A DNA stretch of 64,000 nucleotides, taken from positions 1-64,000 of the forward strand of contig JAQWTV010000062.1 in the NCBI GenBank assembly GCA_029242545.1. Direction: 5' to 3'. Shown piece by piece: positions 38,253 through 45,976 of this stretch. How positions within the stretch are numbered: the stretch's first letter is position 1; the number at the start of each line of letters is the position of its first letter. Below the pieces are notes generated by a model. That model did no database searches, was not told the origin of the DNA, and saw only the letters and a list, made by a program, of their open reading frames with translations. A program made the translations under genes and the position numbers. The stretch comes from Roseibacillus sp. GTDB lineage: Bacteria > Verrucomicrobiota > Verrucomicrobiia > Verrucomicrobiales > Akkermansiaceae.

Positions 38253-38337
38253 GACGCAGAGAAGACCAACTAAAGCCGCCCTTCCTCAAGCACCGTCAGA
38301 AGTAACGCCCAGACCCTCCTACCCACAGCGGGTTACG

Positions 38338-38381
38338 GGAATATTTCGGAAATATTAACTATCAAGTTAATAGTATTGATA
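38338..38381 (-). promoter_or_regulatory. AT-rich intergenic element with two inverted repeats upstream of the giant gene; possible promoter/operator
   Basis: Perfect 8-bp-arm palindrome aatatttc-g-gaaatatt (38340-38356) and tatcaa-N10-ttgata (38360-38381). On the minus strand TTGATA (38365-38360) and TATTCC (38343-38338) have a 16-nt spacer. Confidence 0.4.
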
Positions 38382-38430
38382 ATCCTAACAGAATCTTGAA
38401 TGAGTGACGACGAAGCGACTCCGCAACCTA

Positions 38431-40404
38431 CTACCGCTCCTCCGCAAACCCCAGTGACCTCTTGAGGGAGGCATCATTTTTAGAGACTAGTTGCCGCCGC
38501 TTCCGGGCCAACGACTCGGATCGCTTTTGCGCGAAAGCCTGCGCGACCCGTGGCAACCATCTCACCCCAACAACTCCTTGCACCTTACTGAGACATCGCA
38601 GCATGACAGGATGAAGGTTCTGTTCGAACAAGTCATCATCTAGTCTGTAGAAACAGATAACAGATCCGGGGTCACCCTGTCTCCCGGCTCGCCCGAACAA
38701 TTGCCGATCAATTCGTCTACTCTCGTGCGGTTCGGTCGCAACGACGTGGAGTCCTCCGTAGGCAGCAACCCCATATCCAAGCTCAATATCTGTCCCCCTT
38801 CCTGCCATATTGGTGGCTATTGTCACTCTCTTGCCACTTCCAGCCCGGCCAATCACAGCAGCTTCCTCGGCCAATCGAGTTGCGTTCAGTATTTCACAAT
38901 CGACACCCCGCAAACCCAGCCGCCTTCCCAAGTCTTCACTCGAGCTCACGCTTCGTGTGCCGACGAGAACCGGACGACCCTTTCTAACCTGCGCCTCGAT
39001 TTCCGAGAGGATCCGTTTGTCTCTTTCTGCCCGGTCGCCACAGTAGATGATTCCATCATGAGCTCTTCGATCCGACTGGTTTCGTGGGATCCTGATACTG
39101 GGCACGGAATAGATTGACCACACTTCGCCTGCAATCTCCCGCGCGGTCCCTGTGGCACCTGCCATCCTTTTATACTTCTGGAAGAACGCCTGAAAACTGA
39201 TCTGTGCGATAGTTTGCGATGGCTCCGTTAACTCCACCCCCTCCTTGGCCTCTACGATCTGATGCAATCCCAGCTTCCAACTTCTGTTCGGCATCGGACG
39301 CCCTGTCCCCTCGTCGACAATGATAATTTTTCCTCCCTCTACGATATACTGAATCCCTTTGTGAAAGAACTCACGGGCCTCTAGTGCAAGGGTGATCATC
39401 TGCCCTCGACGTTGCGGACACCGCCAAAGCGCCGAATCCGGGAACCCGCCAAGCTTCTCGGCACTTTCACGACCGACACTGGTCAGTGTTGCCTGACGTT
39501 CATCGCGTTTAACCCGGTAGTCCACCCCCTCGACCAGACGCTCACCGATAAACCATGCCGCCCGGCACGCGTCCTCTACGGCCTTCTCCCGATGCGGCTG
39601 ACTAATAAGCAACGGCGTGACGGCCTCGTCGATCAGGCAGTTATCTGCTTCGTCAATAAACGCCCGGAAAAGCCCTCGTTGAACAAGCTCGATTCCCCCA
39701 TCTCGCACCTGCGCCATCTTCCTGAAGAATTGTCTGCGACCGGAACGATTCCATTCCCGGAGTTTTAAGCGATCCCGCAAATAGTCCGCAGCAACCTCCT
39801 TGGAGGTCGTATAAGTCACCATTCGCCGGTAGGCCTCACGTCGATCTTTCTCCTCCGTGTCACCCGTTACCACTCCTACTGAAACTCCCAGCCGCTCATA
39901 AAAACGTTTCATCGTTTTGGCATCCCGGGCCGCAAGATAATCGTTCGCTGTGACAATGTGACAGGGATCTCCATCCCATGCCGCAAGCGCACCCGCCAAC
40001 GCAATGGAGAGGGTCTTCCCCTCACCGGTGTCAATCTCAGCGAGATATCCCTCCCATAGAGCCACGACCGCCATCATCTGCACCGGATAAGGGCGAAGCT
40101 TGAGGGTGCGGGCCGCTACTTCACACACCACCGCAAGCGCCTCCTCGGATAGCTTGGCCTCAGACATTTTGAACCCTCCCCGGCATTCCCGGATTCGCCG
40201 GTCAAGGTCTCCATCACTGAGCGGCTCCAATTCCTTCCAGTGTATCTCCGCTAACTCGACCCTTCGGGACCATGATCTTCTGACACCAGCACGTCGTTTC
40301 CACACCCCTGCCATCTTCTTGGCAAGAACATCGAGCCCTTTCAGTTCCTTCTCTCCAAGGCGCTGGTAAAAGGACTTCTGATACTCGCTGGGCGCTGTGC
40401 GCAT
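38431..40404 (-). CDS. SecA-like ATPase, C-terminally truncated relative to canonical SecA
   Basis: AEIDTGEGKTLSIALAGALAAW (Walker A), VTANDYLAARDA, FIDEADNCLIDEAVTPLLIS, GRPMPNRSWKLGLHQIVEAKEGVELTEPSQTIAQISFQAFFQKYKRMAGATGTA, TNMAGRGTDIELGYGV, RQLFGRAGRQGDPGSVICFYRLDDDLFEQN. Track ORF starts at 40452, but an internal ATG at 40404-40402 overlaps the upstream TGA (TGATG) and is the likelier start. Confidence 0.93.
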   Translation of the reverse strand: MRTAPSEYQKSFYQRLGEKELKGLDVLAKKMAGVWKRRAGVRRSWSRRVELAEIHWKELEPLSDGDLDRRIRECRGGFKMSEAKLSEEALAVVCEVAARTLKLRPYPVQMMAVVALWEGYLAEIDTGEGKTLSIALAGALAAWDGDPCHIVTANDYLAARDAKTMKRFYERLGVSVGVVTGDTEEKDRREAYRRMVTYTTSKEVAADYLRDRLKLREWNRSGRRQFFRKMAQVRDGGIELVQRGLFRAFIDEADNCLIDEAVTPLLISQPHREKAVEDACRAAWFIGERLVEGVDYRVKRDERQATLTSVGRESAEKLGGFPDSALWRCPQRRGQMITLALEAREFFHKGIQYIVEGGKIIIVDEGTGRPMPNRSWKLGLHQIVEAKEGVELTEPSQTIAQISFQAFFQKYKRMAGATGTAREIAGEVWSIYSVPSIRIPRNQSDRRAHDGIIYCGDRAERDKRILSEIEAQVRKGRPVLVGTRSVSSSEDLGRRLGLRGVDCEILNATRLAEEAAVIGRAGSGKRVTIATNMAGRGTDIELGYGVAAYGGLHVVATEPHESRRIDRQLFGRAGRQGDPGSVICFYRLDDDLFEQNLHPVMLRCLSKVQGVVGVRWLPRVAQAFAQKRSESLARKRRQLVSKNDASLKRSLGFAEER

Positions 40405-42560
40405 CACAGTTGATATTCTTTTTGCAATAGTTGGCGGAGCCGGTGGAGCCATTGCATCCCCAGTGGCTTCGGCGGAAGATCAAACCTAGCCGTTCCACGT
40501 TGCCCGTGCTCAGCCTTCACCACTTCGGGCAAATCGAGGCTGCCACGGAGCTCGAAAAAAGGCTCGGTCGAACGCTGGCCGCTGGTCTCCGTTGAGTCAA
40601 CGCCAACGCTCCCTCCTCCTAGCACACCAAGGGCCGCAGAAGGCAACGCACTCTGCTCAGCTGGGATAGCATCAACATGGCTCAGGACAATTTCGCTTCC
40701 AGCCTGACCGTGAAGCCGCACATTCCCCCGGGGAGAATCCCCGGCAAACACACGATCTACATCACGCTGGCTGATAACGGCCGAAAACTTATAAGAATCT
40801 TCGCCCTGAACGTGCCCCAGCGAAAACCCCCGAGGCACTCTTACCCCCCTTTTCTCCTCAAGGTCAGGGGCGATCCACCTGCCCGCCGACTTGGCCTTGA
40901 CCACCAGGCTCTCTAGCTGCCATTCCATGTCATCTAACCTTTTATCCAGCGCAACGAGATAGGCCTCCACAGCCTCAACCCCCGTTGCTTGCTCGGCCCT
41001 TTCACGCTGAATCCGCAGCTCCGTACGCTCCTCCTCTATCAGCAGTAATCTTTGCTCCTCAAGTAATTCAAGATTTTCAAGTCGGACGAGGGGCATACCC
41101 GGCTCAACCATAGTGCCAGAGGACACCAGAATCTGAGCCACCGTTCCGCCAGACGTCGCATAGACATTCTCAAATACTTCGCACCGGACCACCCCCCCTG
41201 AACGGAAGTGATATGGAATTGGCACAAGAAACAGAAGGCTCCCAACTCCTCCAAGGAGAGCTGAGGCGACGAGGATAGATCGTAGACGGCGATTCATAAG
41301 CTTTGGACTGGTGAAGAGATACTTTCCCCATTTGCAAAGTGGGACAAGGCCCCACATCACGGCAAAAACCAGGGATAGCAATACCCCGAGAATAAGGAAC
41401 TGCTTGGATACAAACAGCAGAATGCCCGCCATGAGGAAAATACGGTAGATCCAGCTGCAAATAAAATATGCCCCAAACAATCCTGCCTCTCCGCGGGTCT
41501 CTGCCGGCATCGGACTTGGGGGAACCCTGAAGAGATATTTTTCAAGCCAGTGCACGACTGTGCGCTGGGAGCGACTTTGAAGGTTCGGAGTCTCCAGAAT
41601 ATCGCACAGGATATGATACCCGTCGAATCGCAGCAACGGGTTCAGGTTAAAGAGGAGCGTAGAGACAGAGGCCGTGATCGCCACATTGTAGGCTACCCGG
41701 TTGGCAATTCCATCTCCGCTATTGGCCCAGAACACGATTGCCAGAGCGGCAACAAACAACTCTGTCATCATCCCCGCAACGCCGACAATCACTCTTCTAT
41801 GCTTCTCTTGGAAAGCATAGCTCGACGACGCATCCATGTAAGGAAGAGGATTAAAAATCAAGAGCATGATTCCCATCCTCGGAACCTCTCCGCCGTAGCG
41901 CCGACAGGCATAGGAATGCCCAAACTCATGAAGCGCCTTGGTCAAAATAAGACTGAGGTAGAGCCACGGAAGATTTGCCCAGCCAAGAATACTTCGAGCC
42001 ACATCCTGAAACTGCCCCCAGTTCTTCCCAAGAGTCAGTATCCCCCAGCCCAAGGTTATTACCCATAGCAGCATGCCCAGCCGGGTGAAGCACCCGCGAA
42101 ACAGCCAGACCGTCCGACGGAGAAACGGGTCCGGATTCCAGAGTGGGATCCGAAGAAAGAGGAGACTGGACCATTGCTGCCTTCGCTCTTTCGAGCGCTC
42201 CTCCTGATGCACCTCCGCAAGAGATTGCACGTTGGACGCCTTGTCACTACGGAGGAGACCCGCTTGATAGAGTTGCGACAGCAGTTGGACGGCCTCTCCT
42301 TGACCGGGAGACGACTCGGGATTGACCCGAAGCGAACGTTCCCATGCCGCCTCTACGTCAACCTCTGTCTGGAGGAACGATATAAAATCATAGGCCGCCG
42401 GTCTGATTCGGAAAAACCGATGCCCCATCCGGTCCCGCACCACATACCAGTCCTGACCGCGATAGCGCTGCCTGACCAATTGAATACCAGGCAAGAGGCG
42501 GATTCGACAGGACCGCACCCGATGCCATGACTCATCGAAAACACCTGGACCCCGACTCAT
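40404..42560 (-). CDS. PqqD-like domain / M50 (site-2-type) zinc metalloprotease / HlyD-like adaptor fusion membrane protein
   Basis: N-terminus PGIQLVRQRYRGQDWYVVRDRMGHRFFRIRPAAYDFISFLQ resembles PqqD-like domains; LTKALHEFGHSYACRRYGG (HExxH) and NLNPLLRFDGYHILCDILE typical of M50/YydH-like; C-terminal GGTVAQILVSSGTMVEPGMPLVRLENLELLEEQRLLLIEEERTELRIQRERAEQ is HlyD/biotinyl-lipoyl-like plus coiled coil. Confidence 0.88.
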   Translation of the reverse strand: MSRGPGVFDESWHRVRSCRIRLLPGIQLVRQRYRGQDWYVVRDRMGHRFFRIRPAAYDFISFLQTEVDVEAAWERSLRVNPESSPGQGEAVQLLSQLYQAGLLRSDKASNVQSLAEVHQEERSKERRQQWSSLLFLRIPLWNPDPFLRRTVWLFRGCFTRLGMLLWVITLGWGILTLGKNWGQFQDVARSILGWANLPWLYLSLILTKALHEFGHSYACRRYGGEVPRMGIMLLIFNPLPYMDASSSYAFQEKHRRVIVGVAGMMTELFVAALAIVFWANSGDGIANRVAYNVAITASVSTLLFNLNPLLRFDGYHILCDILETPNLQSRSQRTVVHWLEKYLFRVPPSPMPAETRGEAGLFGAYFICSWIYRIFLMAGILLFVSKQFLILGVLLSLVFAVMWGLVPLCKWGKYLFTSPKLMNRRLRSILVASALLGGVGSLLFLVPIPYHFRSGGVVRCEVFENVYATSGGTVAQILVSSGTMVEPGMPLVRLENLELLEEQRLLLIEEERTELRIQRERAEQATGVEAVEAYLVALDKRLDDMEWQLESLVVKAKSAGRWIAPDLEEKRGVRVPRGFSLGHVQGEDSYKFSAVISQRDVDRVFAGDSPRGNVRLHGQAGSEIVLSHVDAIPAEQSALPSAALGVLGGGSVGVDSTETSGQRSTEPFFELRGSLDLPEVVKAEHGQRGTARFDLPPKPLGMQWLHRLRQLLQKEYQL

Positions 42561-42600
42561 AAATCAATTCCTTGCGATAACATGATCGAGAGCGCCGCCC

Positions 42601-44376
42601 TCAGAACCACAACTTCAATCTCAGATATTGCCAAGTCCGATGAAGCCAGACCCATGCGAGAGAACGGCGTTCCGCATTAATCTTGCAGGTCCCTGTCATT
42701 CCTGGCCTCCACCACTCTTGCGATTGACCGTCCACCATTACTCGAACACGGAAGGTTGTCCCACTTTCCTCAACCTGCGCTACCGGCTCAAACTTTTGGA
42801 CACTCACTTCAAACCGTTCATCCGGCCGGCTCGTAAACGCGAGCTTTCCTCCCATGCCGGCATCGAGGAAATGAATGTCTCTCTCATCAACTTGGAGATC
42901 TGCATAGGTGTCTGAGACCTCGACCACCCTCAGAAGGACCTCACCAGCCTGCGTTGGCGAGGCAAGGCGCTCCTCAAGGTCCCCCTCGACAATCACAGCA
43001 TCAAATGGAGCCCGTATTTCCGTCCGCGATAACCGATGGTCGACGATTCGCAGTTTAGACTCGGCCTGTTCGGCTGCGAGCTGTGCAAGCCTCATATCCG
43101 CAAGCTTTCCCTCGGCCTCGTAGCGACGTGCATCGCTTCGCTCCCGGCCTCTCTGGGAGATCAATTCTGCCCGCTGCAAAAGCAGTTCTCGTTGGTCGAG
43201 CTCCACGAGGAGGTCTCCCTCCTTCACCTTTTCCCCTACTTTCTTGTGCACTCTTTCGATATATCCGCCGAACGGTGCCGTGAGCACTGCCGAGGACTGT
43301 GCCTTAAGAATGAACGGAGCCTTTACCTTGTGAGTGACCTGAACAAGGCACGCAACAACCAGCAAAATCAGAAGCAAGACGCCCGCCAATTTCCAACCTG
43401 TGTGCCGATATCCAAGAAGGCCTCTCACCGCCCGCCGGCAACTACGCCACCACCGGGCCCCTATCCAACCAGATCGCCGGTGCAGTTCATCCAAGTGAGG
43501 GGCAATAAGATCCAAGATAACGCGCAGAGCGTCGATTTGATCCTGCGCAACCACCCCATCCTCATTGGGGTGCTCGATCGTCAGCACTCCAACAACTTCA
43601 GAACCGTTACGTAAGGGCATGGAAAGCAGGTGACTGTTTCCCTGGCTCTCCGAGTGACTTTTGTGTTGCTGCGAGATCACATCCTCGCTCAGGGGTGGGC
43701 AGCCGACCTCGGTATTGTTGAGCAAGGCCTCCTCCATCGCCCGAGAGAGAGAACCAGCTAACTCCGTATCATTTCGGATGCGCCCTCCGTGATTCGTTGC
43801 AACCAACTTGACCCGCTCATTACGCTTCCACCCCAGAGAGACCCTCATCGCACCTGTCTGGTGAGACACCTCATTACAAAGGCGAATAGCGGCCTCATCA
43901 AAGTGAGGAGCCTCACTAACGAGCATCCCTACATCAAGGACCTCTGTCAAACGCGCGTGTGATGCAGCTTGCTTCTTCGCGTGCGCAGTTGCCTGAAAAG
44001 CCGATACCGCCATCTCGGCAGTCAAACCCATTCGGCTCTCATCACTCTCTGATTCCTGGTCGGTCAACCCAAGGAGGTAACCCCCTTCAGTTCCCGGTAT
44101 TCGGATTGGTATTGTAACCCAGACCCCATCGCCAAGGCTCGTTCGTGAGCTCTTATCAACTGGGCCTTGAGCCACCGCGCGTTGAACTTCTTGGGGAACA
44201 TTCTCGATTCGGGCCGAATCACTTTTGCCTAGAAGACGAATCTCTTTCTCCGTTCTCTGTATGACAAAGAGCGAAGAAAACCCCCACGATTTGGCCAACA
44301 TCTGAGCGAGTCGGCCCCAGAACTCGCCAGGAGCTGAGCTGGAGTGAACAAGTTCTTCGACGTCAACAGGTTCCAT
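42601..44376 (-). CDS. GAF-like domain + HlyD-family periplasmic adaptor protein
   Basis: TM segment LAGVLLLILLVVACLVQVTHKVKAPFILKAQSSAVLTAPFGGYIERVHKKVGEKVKEGDLLVELDQRELLLQRAELISQ and TEIRAPFDAVIVEGDLEERLASPTQAGEVLLRVVEVSDTYADLQVDERDI typical of HlyD/membrane fusion proteins; N-terminal ~300 aa GAF-like (SMPLRNGSEVVGVLTIEHPNEDGVVAQDQIDALRVILDLIAPHLDEL). Confidence 0.85.
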   Translation of the reverse strand: MEPVDVEELVHSSSAPGEFWGRLAQMLAKSWGFSSLFVIQRTEKEIRLLGKSDSARIENVPQEVQRAVAQGPVDKSSRTSLGDGVWVTIPIRIPGTEGGYLLGLTDQESESDESRMGLTAEMAVSAFQATAHAKKQAASHARLTEVLDVGMLVSEAPHFDEAAIRLCNEVSHQTGAMRVSLGWKRNERVKLVATNHGGRIRNDTELAGSLSRAMEEALLNNTEVGCPPLSEDVISQQHKSHSESQGNSHLLSMPLRNGSEVVGVLTIEHPNEDGVVAQDQIDALRVILDLIAPHLDELHRRSGWIGARWWRSCRRAVRGLLGYRHTGWKLAGVLLLILLVVACLVQVTHKVKAPFILKAQSSAVLTAPFGGYIERVHKKVGEKVKEGDLLVELDQRELLLQRAELISQRGRERSDARRYEAEGKLADMRLAQLAAEQAESKLRIVDHRLSRTEIRAPFDAVIVEGDLEERLASPTQAGEVLLRVVEVSDTYADLQVDERDIHFLDAGMGGKLAFTSRPDERFEVSVQKFEPVAQVEESGTTFRVRVMVDGQSQEWWRPGMTGTCKINAERRSLAWVWLHRTWQYLRLKLWF

Positions 44377-44884
44377 GATGTTTTATTCCGCTTAAGACAA
44401 CGCTGCTGTTTGTCAGGGGGCGGGAAACTAGAGCAATCTTGGTCATGAGCCAACCCTGAATACATCTGGTTCCTGTTCCGCTCCATTGATCTGCCATCAG
44501 ATCGTCTCTCGAACCAACCTCCACGGAAGACAAGATTACGGGACCTTCCGCCCCCGCCCCTTACCTCGAGACTTTCCGGCGCAACCTTCACCGACCCCGG
44601 CACAGGTTCGACTTTAATAATCAGGAGATACTCTTCTCCCTCTACCGGTATAAATTCGGAGGGCCCACCTGACCGGGATCACCACGCAGATAAACAAACC
44701 TGCTTGTTCCTCCCATCGACCCTGACCACGTCCACCTCGAAAACGGAGCTTTACAATTCAGGACCTCTCTCCCCTCCGAAGTCTCCATCAGGACGTGGAT
44801 CTTCGCTCGATTATAATTACTCCCGTCCGTGGTGTCCATACCCAGTGGAGGAAGACCCTGCAGGGAGAATCCAACTGACTGCAT

Positions 44885-45907
44885 CTACTTCGGCGAGGCT
44901 TCCCCATGAGGGTAGCGATAGTCGGCCTTATCATCGGCAGACACCTTACGAGTCGACCCGTCGGAGAGAGTATAAAGCAGAAGTTTGCGACCCGCGTGAT
45001 ACATGATCGCAGTTTCATCCTGAGTCCATCGCGGGTAGGCAAACCAGACCGGCTTGCCCTTCTCGTTCGCAAAAGATGTCGCATTACTGATGAGTCGTTT
45101 GCCAGCATCAAAGTCGGCAAGATAGAGCGTCCGGCCAGGCACCTTGCGCTTGAAGCCACGGGTATATTCAAAACAGATCTTCTTTTCGCTCGGCGAAATA
45201 CTGACCCGGTCAAGGGTGCCCGCTTCGGCAAGTGCGCAGGAGACCCGCTCAAAAACAGGCTCTCCCTTCCGATGGGGCTTCATGAGGAAGTAGCCTCTCC
45301 GCTGCCCCGGAGGGTTGCTCCCCACGAAAATGCGCCCGTCCTTGAGAGTCGTGTAGGCCCACGAGTGGTAGTCCTTCCCAGTGAGGGCGTATTCCTCTCC
45401 TGGCTTAGCTCCCACTCGGCTGGCCATCACCCGGAATGCGCCGGTGCGCGGGTTACGACGATTCCAGATCGGGGTGTTGCTGCCATCCCGGGTCCAGGTC
45501 TGATTGAAATCGGTATGGGTGCCATCGGTAAGCCGGTGAAACCCGGTTCCGTCTACCTTGATGATACAGATCGCGGTCTTCCACTTGACCACATCAGGGT
45601 CGTTCTTCAGACGACGGAAGAACACCAGAAGATCACCGGTCTTGGACCATGAGGGCTTGAAATCCCAATGACCACTGGTCAGCGGCTCTCCTTCCTCAGT
45701 CCCCAGAACATTCACATGAATCTCCCCATTCTTATAGTAGGAAGACCGGTGAACCGTCTCTGCAGCTGCAGGAAGCATCGCGCCAAGCAACGCAAAGAGA
45801 AGCAAGGCACAACAGATATGAGCCCGAGGGCAAGCTGCGCTCCCCTGAGATACAGGCCGCCTTCGCCGAGGACATCGGGGGTCATCTTGCGATCTGCTGC
45901 CGGTCAT
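44885..45907 (-). CDS. Secreted TolB/PD40-like beta-propeller protein
   Basis: 340 aa with signal-like CCALLLFALLGAMLPAAAE and repeated PSWSKTGDLLVFF / YPRWTQDETAIMYHAGRKLLLYTLSDGSTRKV propeller blades. Confidence 0.7.
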   Translation of the reverse strand: MTGSRSQDDPRCPRRRRPVSQGSAACPRAHICCALLLFALLGAMLPAAAETVHRSSYYKNGEIHVNVLGTEEGEPLTSGHWDFKPSWSKTGDLLVFFRRLKNDPDVVKWKTAICIIKVDGTGFHRLTDGTHTDFNQTWTRDGSNTPIWNRRNPRTGAFRVMASRVGAKPGEEYALTGKDYHSWAYTTLKDGRIFVGSNPPGQRRGYFLMKPHRKGEPVFERVSCALAEAGTLDRVSISPSEKKICFEYTRGFKRKVPGRTLYLADFDAGKRLISNATSFANEKGKPVWFAYPRWTQDETAIMYHAGRKLLLYTLSDGSTRKVSADDKADYRYPHGEASPK

Positions 45908-45976
45908 GCTGGAAAAAACTAGGCCAAACCCACACGTGATCCAATCCTGAATGCGAGCCTGCCGACCAGAATTTGG

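Noticed and set aside
38069-38269. Minus ORF MVFSASCEAQLPNILTMVNASGPLM (66 aa) at the start of the giant gene
   Set aside because: It is in a different frame from LEPRFLLSA and reads as non-protein-like; considered as an ATG start for the giant gene but out of phase.
241-38273. Dozens of short plus-strand ORFs (and out-of-phase minus ORFs) listed across the first 38 kb
   Set aside because: They lie antisense or out of phase to the giant coding frame, have low-complexity Ser/Pro/Arg/Thr-rich translations and recur because the underlying repeat and codon bias keep antisense frames open. The in-phase minus frame gives coherent protein.
40404-40452. SecA-like ORF start at 40452 from the track
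   Set aside because: The internal ATG at 40404 in a TGATG overlap with the M50 stop is a better coupled start; the extra 16 residues look non-native.
44229-44603. 124-aa minus ORF upstream/overlapping the GAF-HlyD start
   Set aside because: It overlaps the well-supported GAF-HlyD gene in another frame and has no recognisable protein features.
44906-45652. 248-aa plus-strand ORF antisense to the beta-propeller gene
   Set aside because: The opposite strand has the propeller motifs and a signal peptide; this ORF lacks recognisable features.
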